DNA of 64,000 nucleotides from Cohaesibacter intestini (GTDB lineage Bacteria; Pseudomonadota; Alphaproteobacteria; Rhizobiales; Cohaesibacteraceae), in contig NZ_QODK01000004.1 of the NCBI RefSeq assembly GCF_003324485.1, positions 366,514-430,513 of the forward strand, given 5' to 3'. The position numbers were made by a program, and so were the translations under genes. Every line of letters begins with the position of its first letter. Position 1 is the first letter of the stretch. The notes under the pieces were generated by a model. It was not told the DNA's origin. It saw only the letters and a list, made by a program, of their open reading frames with translations, and made no database searches. Positions 16,322 to 25,306 of the stretch are shown one piece after another.

Positions 16322-17927
16322 CACCTATGACTGGCCGGACTTTGCCTATGTCCAGTCCGAGGAGCAACGTGCGGGTGCGCCCGTCCGCCATCCGGTGATG
16401 GTGGTCGGGGCTGGACCGATTGGTTTGACCATGGCGCTCGATCTGGCCTCGCGCGGCATTGCGGTGGTGGTCATCGACGACAACAACACCGTCTCGGTCG
16501 GTTCGCGGGCGGTGTGCTATGCCAAGCGGCCGTTGGAAATCTGGGAACGCCTCGGGGTTGCGGGCCGAATGATCGACAAGGGCATCAGTTGGAAGCGTGG
16601 GCGGGTCTTCTTCCGTGACAAGGAAGTCTATGATTTCGATCTGCTGCCTGAAGAGGGTCACAAGATCCCGGCCTTCATCAACCTGCAGCAATATTATCTC
16701 GAGGAATATCTGGTTGCGGCCTGCGAGGCCTCCGACCTTATTGAGTTGCGCTGGAAGCACAAGCTGGTGTCGCTAGAACAGAAGAGCGATCACGCCCGTC
16801 TGGAGATCGAGACGCCGGACGGAGCATTCGCCAGTGAGGCCAGTTGGGTGATTGCCTGCGACGGGGCCAACTCGTCGGTGCGCGGCATGGTTGGGGCGGA
16901 CTTTACCGGGCAATTTTTCCAAGACCGCTTTCTGATTGCCGATATCGTGATGAAGGCGGATTTCCCGACCGAACGCTGGTTCTGGTTTGACCCGGATTTT
17001 CACAAGGGCCAGTCGGCCTTGCTGCACAAGCAATCGGATGATGTCTGGCGGCTGGATTTCCAACTCGGGTGGGATTGCGATCCGGAAGAAGAGAAGAAGC
17101 CGGAGAATATTATCCCACGGGTCAAGGCAATGCTCGGCGCGGATGTGGAGTTCGAGCTGGAATGGGGCAGCGTCTACCAGTTTGCCTGTCGTCGGGTGGA
17201 TGAGTTCCGCAAGGGGCGGGTGATCTTTGCGGGCGACTCGGCCCATCAGGTCTCACCTTTTGGGGCGCGTGGGGCCAATACGGGCGTGCAGGATGCGGAC
17301 AATCTGGGCTGGAAACTGGCGGCTGTGCTGCGCGGTGATGCGCCAGAGGCCTTGGTTGATAGCTATCACCTTGAGCGAGCCTATGCGGCAGATGACAATC
17401 TGCTGAATTCGACCCGCTCGACGGATTTCATCACGCCGAAAAATGCCGCCTCGCTGCGCTATCGCAATGCTGTGCTCGATCTGTCACGCAATCATGCCTT
17501 TGCGCGGCCTTTGGTCAATTCTGGACGTCTGTCTTCTCCCACACCTTATGCCGACAGTCCGCTCAACACCCCGGATGCGGACACATGGCAGGGCAGTATG
17601 CGGCCCGGAACTTGCATTGCCGATGCACCGATTGTCGTCGATGGTCAAGAGGAGTGGTTGATCCATTGCTTAGGCGAAGGCTTCACCCTTCTGGTGTTCG
17701 GCTTGGATAGCGAGCCGGTTGATGCTGGGCCTTTTACGCCGACGATTCTGATTGAAGGCAAGGACTTTGTTGATGTCGAGGGACTGGCTGCCGATCGCTA
17801 TGACGGGCGCAAGGGGGCGGCCTATCTGATCCGCCCGGACCAGCATGTGGCAGCGCGTTGGCGCACGTTTGATCCAGAGGCCATCCGCAAGGCGATCAGT
17901 CGTGCGACGGCAGGAGGTGTGAAATGA
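16314..17927 (+). CDS. FAD-dependent aromatic monooxygenase (PHBH/MhpA-like)
   Basis: A 537-aa group A flavoprotein monooxygenase. Three motifs are in order: MVVGAGPIGLTMALDLASRG (FAD ADP part, about residues 28-47), ACDGANSSVRGMVG (about 179-193) and VIFAGDSAHQVSPFGARG (about 303-320, FAD ribityl part). The C-terminal thioredoxin-like extension is typical of MhpA and phenol hydroxylases. Such enzymes hydroxylate a phenolic acid using NAD(P)H and O2. Next to hmgA genes, 3-hydroxyphenylacetate 6-hydroxylation to homogentisate would be a sensible reaction, but this is inference. It overlaps the VOC gene by 8 bases and the DUF2783 gene by 4. Confidence 0.88.
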   Translation: MLNTYDWPDFAYVQSEEQRAGAPVRHPVMVVGAGPIGLTMALDLASRGIAVVVIDDNNTVSVGSRAVCYAKRPLEIWERLGVAGRMIDKGISWKRGRVFFRDKEVYDFDLLPEEGHKIPAFINLQQYYLEEYLVAACEASDLIELRWKHKLVSLEQKSDHARLEIETPDGAFASEASWVIACDGANSSVRGMVGADFTGQFFQDRFLIADIVMKADFPTERWFWFDPDFHKGQSALLHKQSDDVWRLDFQLGWDCDPEEEKKPENIIPRVKAMLGADVEFELEWGSVYQFACRRVDEFRKGRVIFAGDSAHQVSPFGARGANTGVQDADNLGWKLAAVLRGDAPEALVDSYHLERAYAADDNLLNSTRSTDFITPKNAASLRYRNAVLDLSRNHAFARPLVNSGRLSSPTPYADSPLNTPDADTWQGSMRPGTCIADAPIVVDGQEEWLIHCLGEGFTLLVFGLDSEPVDAGPFTPTILIEGKDFVDVEGLAADRYDGRKGAAYLIRPDQHVAARWRTFDPEAIRKAISRATAGGVK

Positions 17928-18172
17928 GTCTGATCCTGACCCCCAATATCGAGCGTCCCGACTGCTTTTACGAGGCGCTGACCGTGGCGCAACGGGACCT
18001 GTCCGAGGCAGCCGCCAATGACATGAATGCGCGGCTTGTGCTTATTCTGGCCAATCAGGTTGGTTGCCTTGAGGATTTGAAACAAGCGATCGAATTGGCC
18101 AGCCCGGCGGCCTTACTGGACGAGAATGCCGGCGATGCGCCACAGGCTTCGGGCTTTGCAGCAGCCGAATAG
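17924..18172 (+). CDS. DUF2783 protein
   Basis: An 82-aa acidic protein (LTPNIERPDCFYEALTVAQ ... ARLVLILANQVG) that I place in the DUF2783 family, small proteins often encoded beside flavin monooxygenases in aromatic operons. No metal or nucleotide motif and no membrane segment are seen. It overlaps the monooxygenase stop by 4 bases (ATGA), which suggests a physical or regulatory partnership. It may be an accessory subunit of the monooxygenase. The function is not known. Confidence 0.75.
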   Translation: MSLILTPNIERPDCFYEALTVAQRDLSEAAANDMNARLVLILANQVGCLEDLKQAIELASPAALLDENAGDAPQASGFAAAE

Positions 18173-18196
18173 GTGGTGAAACGCTGAGAGGATCAA

Positions 18197-18227
18197 CGGG
18201 CGTCTCTCTATTGGGGAGGCGCCTTTT
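18197..18227. terminator. Terminator after the DUF2783 gene
   Basis: GGGCGTCTCTC, a short loop (TATT) and GGGGAGGCGCC pair with one or two mismatches and are followed by TTTTT. It overlaps the last codons of the convergent Lrp-type gene. Confidence 0.7.
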
Positions 18228-18699
18228 TGCTGTCGGTCTTGAGGTGGTTCAGCGACAGATGGCCACTTTCTTTCAGGCGATCCAACACGATGGAAGACTT
18301 CAAATGCGAGACCCCTTCCTGCGGCAACAGCTTGTTGTTGATGATGTTGGACAGGCCTTTGAGGTCTGGGACCACCAGCTTGACGTGATAATCGGTCGAA
18401 CCGGTCATCGAATAAGCTTCGCTGACCTCGGGCATGGAATTGAGCAGGGACAACAGCCGTTTAGAGGCATCGGGTGAGTGGGTGTCGAGCGCGATCTGGA
18501 TGAAGACAATCAGATCAAGCCCCAGAGCGGACTGGTTGAGGCGGGCGTGATAGCCTTCAATGACACCAGACTTTTCAAGAAGAGCCCTGCGCCGGGCGCA
18601 TTGGGATGAGGACAGGCCGACTTCTTCGGCCAGTTCCTGACTGGTCAGGCGACCATCCCGCTGTAAAGCTTCCAGAATTTTGATGTCAAAGCGATCCAT
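18208..18699 (-). CDS. Lrp/AsnC-family regulator, divergent from hppD
   Basis: A 163-aa protein: MDRFDIKILEALQRDGRLTSQELAEEVGLSSSQCARRR is the N-terminal helix-turn-helix of Lrp/AsnC proteins, followed by the ligand-binding RAM domain (DLIVFIQIALD..., MTGSTDYHVKLVV). The ATG at 18699 is chosen because the domain begins there; the longer reading adds 16 unlikely residues. Divergent placement from hppD suggests it activates or represses hppD in response to an amino acid such as tyrosine or phenylalanine, an inference from position. Confidence 0.9.
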   Translation of the reverse strand: MDRFDIKILEALQRDGRLTSQELAEEVGLSSSQCARRRALLEKSGVIEGYHARLNQSALGLDLIVFIQIALDTHSPDASKRLLSLLNSMPEVSEAYSMTGSTDYHVKLVVPDLKGLSNIINNKLLPQEGVSHLKSSIVLDRLKESGHLSLNHLKTDSKKAPPQ

Positions 18700-18794
18700 G
18701 CTGATTTCTCGCAAATTTTGAATTTTGACGCTCAAAGTGGCGCACATTCTTTTTACAGGGCGTTGATTTTGCGCACAAGGCGCAGGAGGTTTCT

Positions 18795-18813
18795 ATTAGT
18801 ATAAATGCCTAAT
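18795..18813. promoter_or_regulatory. Candidate Lrp-type operator upstream of hppD
   Basis: ATTAG-N9-CTAAT inverted repeat, AT-rich, 22 bases before the hppD start and 96 before the regulator start. Lrp/AsnC proteins bind such loose AT-rich palindromes. Two GCGCA copies flank the region further upstream. Confidence 0.45.
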
Positions 18814-18834
18814 CAATAGACTGGGAGGATAGCA

Positions 18835-19959
18835 ATGGGACCATTTCCGCATGACGCGCCAAAGGCGGTGATCGATGAGGTCAATGTGGCCGGGACCGAT
18901 GGTTTTGAATTTGTCGAATTTGCCCATCCGGAAGCGGGCAAGCTGGAAGCTCTGTTCGAGAGCATGGGGTTTGTCGAGGTGGCGCGACACAAGCACAAGG
19001 ATATTTCGCTCTATCGACAAGGTCATGTCAATTATCTGATCAATCGCGATCCGGATGGTCATGCGGCCCAGTTCGTCAAGGACCATGGTCCCTGCGCTCC
19101 TGCGATGGCATGGCGGGTGGTTGACGCACAAGTGGCGCTGCAATGCGCCCTTGATTATGGGGCCGAGGAATATAAAGGTCCGGGCAAAGCGCTTGATGTG
19201 CCTGCGGTCTATGGCATTGGCGGCTCTTTGCTCTATTTCGTCGACACCTATGGTGCGGATGGGTCTGCCTATGATGCGGATTATCAATGGCTTGGCGAGC
19301 GGGACCCGAAGCCGGAAGGCGCTGGCTTTTACTATCTCGACCATCTGACCCACAATGTGATGCGTGGCAACATGAACACCTGGTATGATTTCTATGCCAA
19401 GGCCTTCAACTTCAAGGAAATCCGTTTCTTTGACATCAAAGGCGAATATACCGGGCTATATTCCCGGGCGCTGACATCGCCAGATGGCAAGATCCGCATT
19501 CCGATCAATGAAAGCTCAGACGACAAGAGCCAGATCGAGGAATATCTCAACGCATATAAGGGCGAAGGCATCCAGCATATTGCTGTTGGGACAGAGGATA
19601 TTTATCGCTCAACAGACCAGATTGCCGCCAAAGGGCTCGATTTCATGCCTGCCCCTCCCGATGCTTATTATGATATGTCGCGCGAGCGGGTGAAAGGGCA
19701 TCAGGAGCCGCTGGAGCGGATGCAGCGCAATGGCATTCTGATCGACGGGGAAGGGGTGGTCGATGGCGGCCGGACCCGTATTCTGTTGCAGATCTTCTCG
19801 AAAACGGTGATCGGCCCGATCTTCTTTGAATTCATTCAGCGCAAGGGCGATGACGGCTTTGGCGAAGGCAATTTCAAGGCCCTGTTTGAATCGATCGAGC
19901 GCGATCAGATCGAACGCGGCGTCCTGACCACCGATGCAGCGGCACCGGCTGCCGAGTAG
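18835..19959 (+). CDS. hppD: 4-Hydroxyphenylpyruvate dioxygenase
   Basis: A 374-aa Fe(II) dioxygenase of the VOC fold that converts 4-hydroxyphenylpyruvate to homogentisate. The C-terminal active-site domain shows all three iron ligands: YYLDHLTHNV (His about 169), EGIQHIAVGTEDI (His about 247) and GPIFFEFIQRKG (Glu about 332), and ends with the usual FGEGNFKALFESIERDQ lid. TGGGAGGA lies 8 bases before the ATG. It supplies homogentisate to HmgA encoded 9 kb away. Regulation is probably by the divergent Lrp-type gene. Confidence 0.97.
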   Translation: MGPFPHDAPKAVIDEVNVAGTDGFEFVEFAHPEAGKLEALFESMGFVEVARHKHKDISLYRQGHVNYLINRDPDGHAAQFVKDHGPCAPAMAWRVVDAQVALQCALDYGAEEYKGPGKALDVPAVYGIGGSLLYFVDTYGADGSAYDADYQWLGERDPKPEGAGFYYLDHLTHNVMRGNMNTWYDFYAKAFNFKEIRFFDIKGEYTGLYSRALTSPDGKIRIPINESSDDKSQIEEYLNAYKGEGIQHIAVGTEDIYRSTDQIAAKGLDFMPAPPDAYYDMSRERVKGHQEPLERMQRNGILIDGEGVVDGGRTRILLQIFSKTVIGPIFFEFIQRKGDDGFGEGNFKALFESIERDQIERGVLTTDAAAPAAE

Positions 19960-20058
19960 CTGTCGCGTCTTGTGCGTCGCTGTTGTCGCGATGCCTGTGA
20001 TACAGCATCTCGAAAGGCATGGTTCCCACAGTTCACTAACCAAAGCCTTTCCAGCGAC

Positions 20059-20094
20059 TGCCCGGATTTCTGCAAGGAATTCCGGGCATTTTTT
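20059..20094 (+). terminator. Intrinsic terminator of hppD
   Basis: TGCCCGGATTTC and GAATTCCGGGCA form a 12-bp stem with one mismatch and a 6-nt loop, followed by TTTTTT. Confidence 0.85.
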
Positions 20095-20255
20095 GTGTCA
20101 CTGACTGGTTCTGAACGAAACATCTCCTTGTATCGTTTGAAAATTTCGCACGATTTTCTGCTTTTCAGAATAGATGCCTTGTGAGCATAATCCTTCCCGG
20201 ACAAGGGATGGGCAACACATCCTGCATTTTGAGGAACTTCAACGGGATTGAGACG

Positions 20256-22418
20256 ATGGCACGCAGACTAGACAAGAATGACCTGAAGGTGGATGAGCAA
20301 CTGGTGGCGCTGATCGAGGAAGAGATCCTGCCCGGTACCGAGGTCTCTCCAACTGTTTTCTGGCAAGGCCTGTCCGATGCGGTTGCCCGTTTCACCCCGA
20401 CCAACAGGGCCTTGCTGGCCAAGCGGGCCGATCTGCAAAAACAAGTCGATGCTTGGTGCAAAGCGCATAAGGGCCAGCCGCTTGATCCGGTGGCCTATCG
20501 CTCCTTCCTTGAAGACATTGGCTATATTGTGCCTGAAGGCGACGACTTCGAGGTCACGACCGCCAATGTGGATGGCGAAATGGCGACGCTGGCCGGGCCG
20601 CAGTTGGTCGTGCCTGTGATGAATGCCCGCTTTGCCCTGAATGCGGCGAATGCCCGTTGGGGCAGTCTGTATGATGCGCTTTATGGTACCGATGTGGTGC
20701 CGCAGGACGGGGATCTTGCACCGGGTGAAGGCTTCAATGAGGCGCGCGGATTGGCGGTGATTGCAAAGACGCATGCCTTCCTTGATGATGCTGTACCGCT
20801 GGCAGCCGGCAGCCATGGGGATGTTACCGCCTACAGGGTCGACCCGGAGACCCGGTCTTTGATGATCACGCTGACCGATGGCAGCGAAACCAGCCTTAAA
20901 GATGAAAGCCAGTTTGTCGGCTTTGTCGAAGCGTCCGTGATCCTGTTCCAGAATAATGGCTTGCATATTGAATTGCAGATCGACCCGGATCATCCGATCG
21001 GTGGGCTGTCCAAGGCGGGTGTTAAGGATGTGGTTCTTGAATCCGCTCTGAGCACCATTCAGGACTGCGAGGATTCTGTTGCGGCGGTTGATGCCGAGGA
21101 TAAATGTCTTGTCTATCGCAACTGGCTCGGCCTGATGAAGGGCGATCTGGAAGACAGTTTCTCCAAAGGCGGACGGGTGGTGACGCGCAAGCTGGCCGAG
21201 GACCGGACCTATACGGATCGTAGCGGCGGCACCCTGACCCTGCATGGGCGCAGCCTGCTGCTGGTGCGTAATGTCGGTCATCTGATGACCAACCCGGCCA
21301 TTTTGGATGCCAAGGGCGACGAGATTTTTGAAGGCATTCTGGATGCTTTCGCGACTGTTGCTGCCGCCTTGCATGATTTGCCTCGCAAGGGCAACAGCCG
21401 GACTGGCAGCATTTATATCGTCAAGCCCAAGATGCACGGACCGGAAGAAGTGGCCTATGCCAATGACTTGTTTGATGCGGTCGAGGACTGTTTTGGCCTG
21501 CCGCGCAACAGCATCAAGATCGGGGTGATGGATGAAGAGCGCCGCACCACCGTTAATCTGAAAGAGTGCATTCGGGCGGTGAAGGACCGGATCGTCTTCA
21601 TTAATACCGGCTTCTTGGATCGCACCGGCGATGAAATCCATACCTCGATGGAGCTGGGGCCGTTCCTGCCCAAAGAGCAGATCAAGGCGGAGCCCTGGAT
21701 TGCCGCCTATGAGGACTGGAATGTCGATACGGGCTTGCAAACCTCGCTGAATGGTAAGGGCCAGATCGGCAAGGGCATGTGGGCCAAACCCGATGAAATG
21801 GCGGAAATGATGGTGGCCAAGATCGGCCATCCAAAGGCCGGGGCGACTTGTGCCTGGGTGCCATCACCAACCGCGGCGACCTTGCATGCGATCCATTATC
21901 ACAAGGTGCATGTTGCCTCCATTCAGGATGCTCTGACCTCGCGCCAGAAGGCAAATCTGGATACGATCTTGACCGTACCGCTGCTGGAGGGGAAAAATCT
22001 CGATCCGCAAACCATCCAGAATGAGCTTGAGAATAATGCGCAGGGCATTCTTGGCTATGTGGTGCGCTGGATCGATCAGGGGGTGGGCTGCTCCAAGGTG
22101 CCGGACATCAACAATGTGGCCTTGATGGAAGACCGTGCCACTCTGCGGATTTCAAGCCAGCATATGGCCAACTGGCTTTATCATGGGCTGGTGACCCCGG
22201 AGCAGGTGATCGAAACAATGGAGAAAATGGCTCGCGTCGTCGATCAGCAAAATGCTGATGATCCGGCCTATCGCAACATGGCCGACAATTATGTCGCCTC
22301 GGTTGCTTTCCGCGCAGCCTGCGATTTGGTCTTCAAAGGCAAGGATCAGCCCAGCGGCTATACCGAGCCGTTGTTGCACAAGCTCAGGCAGATTGCCAAA
22401 TCCCACATGCAAGCGTGA
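20256..22418 (+). CDS. glcB: Malate synthase G
   Basis: A 720-aa monomeric malate synthase that condenses glyoxylate with acetyl-CoA to malate. Full family length and segments are present: the N-terminal helical clasp, the barrel with [15 protein letters not shown] (acidic magnesium ligands) and [25 protein letters not shown] holding the catalytic Asp near the C-terminal third. The ATG at 20256 is chosen over a GTG at 20181 because [16 protein letters not shown] is the natural start; the ribosome binding site is only moderate (GGGATTGAG). It lies downstream of the hppD terminator and is probably its own unit; acetyl-CoA derived from acetoacetate could feed it. Confidence 0.96.
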   Translation: MARRLDKNDLKVDEQLVALIEEEILPGTEVSPTVFWQGLSDAVARFTPTNRALLAKRADLQKQVDAWCKAHKGQPLDPVAYRSFLEDIGYIVPEGDDFEVTTANVDGEMATLAGPQLVVPVMNARFALNAANARWGSLYDALYGTDVVPQDGDLAPGEGFNEARGLAVIAKTHAFLDDAVPLAAGSHGDVTAYRVDPETRSLMITLTDGSETSLKDESQFVGFVEASVILFQNNGLHIELQIDPDHPIGGLSKAGVKDVVLESALSTIQDCEDSVAAVDAEDKCLVYRNWLGLMKGDLEDSFSKGGRVVTRKLAEDRTYTDRSGGTLTLHGRSLLLVRNVGHLMTNPAILDAKGDEIFEGILDAFATVAAALHDLPRKGNSRTGSIYIVKPKMHGPEEVAYANDLFDAVEDCFGLPRNSIKIGVMDEERRTTVNLKECIRAVKDRIVFINTGFLDRTGDEIHTSMELGPFLPKEQIKAEPWIAAYEDWNVDTGLQTSLNGKGQIGKGMWAKPDEMAEMMVAKIGHPKAGATCAWVPSPTAATLHAIHYHKVHVASIQDALTSRQKANLDTILTVPLLEGKNLDPQTIQNELENNAQGILGYVVRWIDQGVGCSKVPDINNVALMEDRATLRISSQHMANWLYHGLVTPEQVIETMEKMARVVDQQNADDPAYRNMADNYVASVAFRAACDLVFKGKDQPSGYTEPLLHKLRQIAKSHMQA

Positions 22419-22453
22419 TCCCCTGTCTGGATGTCAAGCAAGCAAGATACGCG

Positions 22454-22482
22454 AAAAAAGGGCGTCGAAGGACGCCTTTTTT
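22454..22482. terminator. Terminator of glcB
   Basis: AAAAAAG-GGCGTC, loop GAAG, GACGCC-TTTTTT; T-run at 22477-22482. The A-run ahead of the stem makes it usable on the other strand too. Confidence 0.85.
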
Positions 22483-22490
22483 GTGTTTTC

Positions 22491-23079
22491 AGGCTCTGTT
22501 ATAGCCCGCTTATGAAGGGCGTCTCACTGACGGAGCTATGTAAATTTTGCATGGCTTAAGGGGCCATTGTTTCTCCGTTTCGAACTATGGTCTGGCCATG
22601 AAGGGTGAGCAATTGGGACTGCCTTATGCGTCATCAGGGGCCATAGGCGAGACAGGGGTGAGTCCTCAGCAAATGCCTCCGGTAACGCAAACGGCGTTTC
22701 GAAATGCACAGGGTCGATGATCGAACCTTTTTTGCAAGTGGTTGCAATTATTACTTATTTTTTAAACAGCGTGAGTCGGGATGGCGAGGGATTTTCATCG
22801 GAATCGACTTTAACTTGATGTCGCGAGGGAAGGCTGATACGAAGCAATCCTATACTTTCGGTGAGGTCGAGTTCTACTTTTGGATAAAGCCACTTCAAGC
22901 CCTGTCCAAAATCGGTGAAATCAGTTGCAGGTACCCTATCTGCTACCTTGCCTGGGGCTGAATTCCTATGCGATTATTGCAACGCTCGTTACATTCGCAA
23001 TAGGGTTTAACCCAAAGATTTTGTTGTACGTTTCAGGCCTGTCGGCCGCGTATGGCGAAATGAGCTGGAGGAAATTGCC
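22491..23079. other. Intergenic region, no convincing gene
   Basis: A 590-bp stretch between glcB and the CBS-domain gene. An 85-codon open frame at 22704-22961 exists but has no ribosome binding site and an aromatic-rich, unlikely composition. The stretch around 22690-22760 is AT-rich and may hold a promoter. I recognise no RNA motif or repeat in it. Confidence 0.5.
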
Positions 23080-23580
23080 GTGCCTTGCATTGATGCAATG
23101 ATTGACGAAGTCGTCAGCTTGCCACTCGATATTACGGTCGAGGAAGCACTCAACGTGCTTGATAACAACAACATCCGTACCGCGCCTGTTCTCGATAGCG
23201 ACAAGACCATGCTTGGTCTGTTTGGCTACGAAACCCTGATGCAGGCTGTTTTGCCCCAAGCCCTCTCAATGGGGATAGGACTTGGGCGGCTCGATTTTGC
23301 ACGAGGAGCCGGGCCGGATATCGCTCGTCGCCTGCGCAAGGTCAAAGCCAAGCCACTCGCAGAAGTCATGAACCGCAAACCGCTGACGTTGCAGCCGGAA
23401 ATGTCCCTTTGGGAAACCATCCGCACGCTGGCCAAGGCTCGACTTCCTCTTGCTGTGGTTGATAAGAAGACCAACAAGTTTCTTGGAATTGTGACCGAGC
23501 GGTCCGCTATTGCCGAGCTTGAGCGAAGCGAGGCGGATCCTACCTTGACTGGGCCGGAAATGGACGCATCTGACTCTTGA
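23080..23580 (+). CDS. CBS-domain-pair protein
   Basis: A 166-aa protein made of two CBS motifs: VVSLPLDITVEEALNVLDNNNIRTAPVLDSD (about residues 10-40) and the later PLTLQPEMSLWETIRTLAKARLPLAVVDKKTNKFLGIVTE (about 100-140). CBS pairs bind adenosine nucleotides and act as sensors. The start is GTG, favoured by CTGGAGGA 6 to 8 bases ahead. It is followed after 54 bases by an ion/anion permease and is likely a regulator of that transporter or of its expression. Confidence 0.82.
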   Translation: MPCIDAMIDEVVSLPLDITVEEALNVLDNNNIRTAPVLDSDKTMLGLFGYETLMQAVLPQALSMGIGLGRLDFARGAGPDIARRLRKVKAKPLAEVMNRKPLTLQPEMSLWETIRTLAKARLPLAVVDKKTNKFLGIVTERSAIAELERSEADPTLTGPEMDASDS

Positions 23581-23634
23581 CCAGATGCCTGTTCCGGCCT
23601 CGCTAACCACTTGTGAATAGGGGCCCGAAACAAA

Positions 23635-24990
23635 ATGGGACATGCCACGGAGATGGCCACAAGCGCAGCCTTTGGCTGGTCGCCACTGGTTGTTGCGACC
23701 GTCATTCTTGTAACTGCCTATATCTTTATCATCTCGGAAAAGATCAACCGCGCGATCATCTCCCTTTTGGGGGCGGGTCTGCTGGTCCTGCTCGGGGTTT
23801 TGAACTTTGAACTGGTGGTTGCCGGGACTGACTTCAATACCCTGTTTTTGCTGATCGGCATGATGGTCATCGTGGCCATCACCAAGGATTCCGGCATTTT
23901 CCAGTTTGTGGCGATTTATACCGCCAAGACGGTGAAAGCCAATCCGCGGGCCCTGCTGGCGGCGCTGGCCGTTGTGACGGCAGTCTTCTCATCCCTGTTG
24001 GACAACGTGACAACCGTCTTACTGGTCGTGCCGGTAACACTGCTTTTGACCGATCAATTGGAGCTCAATCCCTATCCGTTCCTGTTCTCGCAGATCTTTT
24101 CCTCCAACATTGGTGGTTCGGCTACCCTGATCGGTGACCCACCCAACATTCTGATCGGGTCTGCGGTTGGTCTCAGTTTCATGGATTTCGTGGAACATGT
24201 TGGTCCTCCCGCAGTGGTTATCATGATCCTTTGCCTGATCTTCTTCGACCTCCTGTGGGGGCGCAAGTTGAAGACGACACGGCGGGCGCAGGTCATGATG
24301 ATGCGCTACAATGCCGGTGAGGCCATTGAAGATCGTCCCTTGCTCTACAAGTCTCTGTTCACGCTGGCGCTGGTGATGGCTGGCTTCATCTGGGGGCACG
24401 ATCTTGGCTGGCAGCCAGGCACGATCGCCCTGACCGGTGCGGCCTTCCTGTTGCTGTTGCAGAGCTTCAAATTCGGCCCGGAAGAGCAGTCTCACAACGT
24501 CCACAAGGCTTTCCAGCAGGTTGAATGGGAAACGATCTTCTTCTTCTTCGGTCTGTTCGTGCTGGTCTATGGGGTTGAACATACCGGCTTGCTGAAAATG
24601 ATTGCAGAGCAGTTGCTGCAAATCACAGGCACCAATGTTCCGCTTGCTGGCATGATCATTCTTGGATCGTCTGCCGTTCTTTCAGCCATCGTTGACAACA
24701 TTCCGTTTGTTGCGACGATGATCCCGTTGATCGAAGCGATGCAAACTGATCTTGGTGGAGCAGATGCGATTAAGCCGCTCTGGTGGTGTCTGTCCCTTGG
24801 TGCCTGTCTTGGTGGCAACGGCACGCTTATCGGTGCCAGTGCCAACGTCATGGTTGCCAGCTTTGCCGAACGGGCAGGGCAGCGGATTTCCTTCATGAAG
24901 TTCATGGCTTTGGCCTTCCCGCTGATGCTGTTCACCACATTGATTGCTGCGATCTATGCCTGGTTTGCCTTCTTCGTTATCAGTTTCTGA
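23635..24990 (+). CDS. ArsB/NhaD-superfamily anion or ion permease
   Basis: A 451-aa membrane protein with ten to twelve spans. The first repeat has LLDNVTTVLLVVP and SSNIGGSATLIGDPPNILIG, the second VDNIPFVATMIPL and LGGNGTLIGASANVM: the inverted DNVTT/DNIPF and GDPPN/GASANV pairs typical of the ion transporter superfamily that includes ArsB, NhaD and the melanocyte P-type proteins. Substrate choice (arsenite, dicarboxylate, sodium/proton) is not decidable here. It follows a CBS-domain gene and ends at a strong terminator. Confidence 0.85.
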   Translation: MGHATEMATSAAFGWSPLVVATVILVTAYIFIISEKINRAIISLLGAGLLVLLGVLNFELVVAGTDFNTLFLLIGMMVIVAITKDSGIFQFVAIYTAKTVKANPRALLAALAVVTAVFSSLLDNVTTVLLVVPVTLLLTDQLELNPYPFLFSQIFSSNIGGSATLIGDPPNILIGSAVGLSFMDFVEHVGPPAVVIMILCLIFFDLLWGRKLKTTRRAQVMMMRYNAGEAIEDRPLLYKSLFTLALVMAGFIWGHDLGWQPGTIALTGAAFLLLLQSFKFGPEEQSHNVHKAFQQVEWETIFFFFGLFVLVYGVEHTGLLKMIAEQLLQITGTNVPLAGMIILGSSAVLSAIVDNIPFVATMIPLIEAMQTDLGGADAIKPLWWCLSLGACLGGNGTLIGASANVMVASFAERAGQRISFMKFMALAFPLMLFTTLIAAIYAWFAFFVISF

Positions 24991-25020
24991 TTGGCGGTGA
25001 GACAAGCTGCAAATTAAACT

Positions 25021-25045
25021 AGGGGAGCGATTGCTCCCCTTTTTT
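25021..25045 (+). terminator. Terminator after the permease gene
   Basis: AGGGGAGC, loop GATT, GCTCCCCT, followed by TTTTT. Perfect 7-8 bp stem. Confidence 0.9.
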
Positions 25046-25050
25046 GTGAT

Positions 25051-25240
25051 CGCGTCCCGATTCAATGCCGAATGTGGAGTCTGCAACCAGGGTTTCATCG
25101 ACTTCGAGGCCAGCTTCAGCCATGGCTTTTCAGAACCCTTTTGTTCGCTCGCAGGCCGTTGAGGCATAGGAAGGACCGGCGATCAGGCCAATTCGGGAAT
25201 GGTTGAGGTCTATCAGGTGTCTTGTGGCAAGATAACATGA
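25051..25240 (-). pseudogene. LacI-family regulator remnant
   Basis: Reading the minus strand from about 25240 gives YLATRHLIDLNHSRIGLIAG, then STACERTKGF, an in-frame TGA, then KAMAEAGLEVDETLVADSTFG. This is the middle of the ligand-binding domain of LacI/GalR regulators, where the usual text is RHLIDLGHRRIGLIAGP...ERLAGFRAAL. Only about 62 codons survive, with one stop (a TGA in place of the expected arginine codon) and no DNA-binding domain or C-terminus. It is plainly dead and probably left over when neighbouring DNA was deleted. Confidence 0.8.
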
Positions 25241-25306
25241 AGGGGAGGAAACCGGCTTCCGATATTCTATGAAGCGACGGTCTCATAGACCACAGTAATC
25301 GGGCAC

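Noticed and set aside
22704..22961. 85-codon plus-strand open frame upstream of the CBS-domain gene
   Set aside because: No ribosome binding site, unusual aromatic-rich composition and no resemblance to any family; likely chance.
24682..25167. 161-codon minus-strand frame across the permease end
   Set aside because: It is mostly antisense to the permease; its upstream part is the LacI remnant read in a wrong frame.
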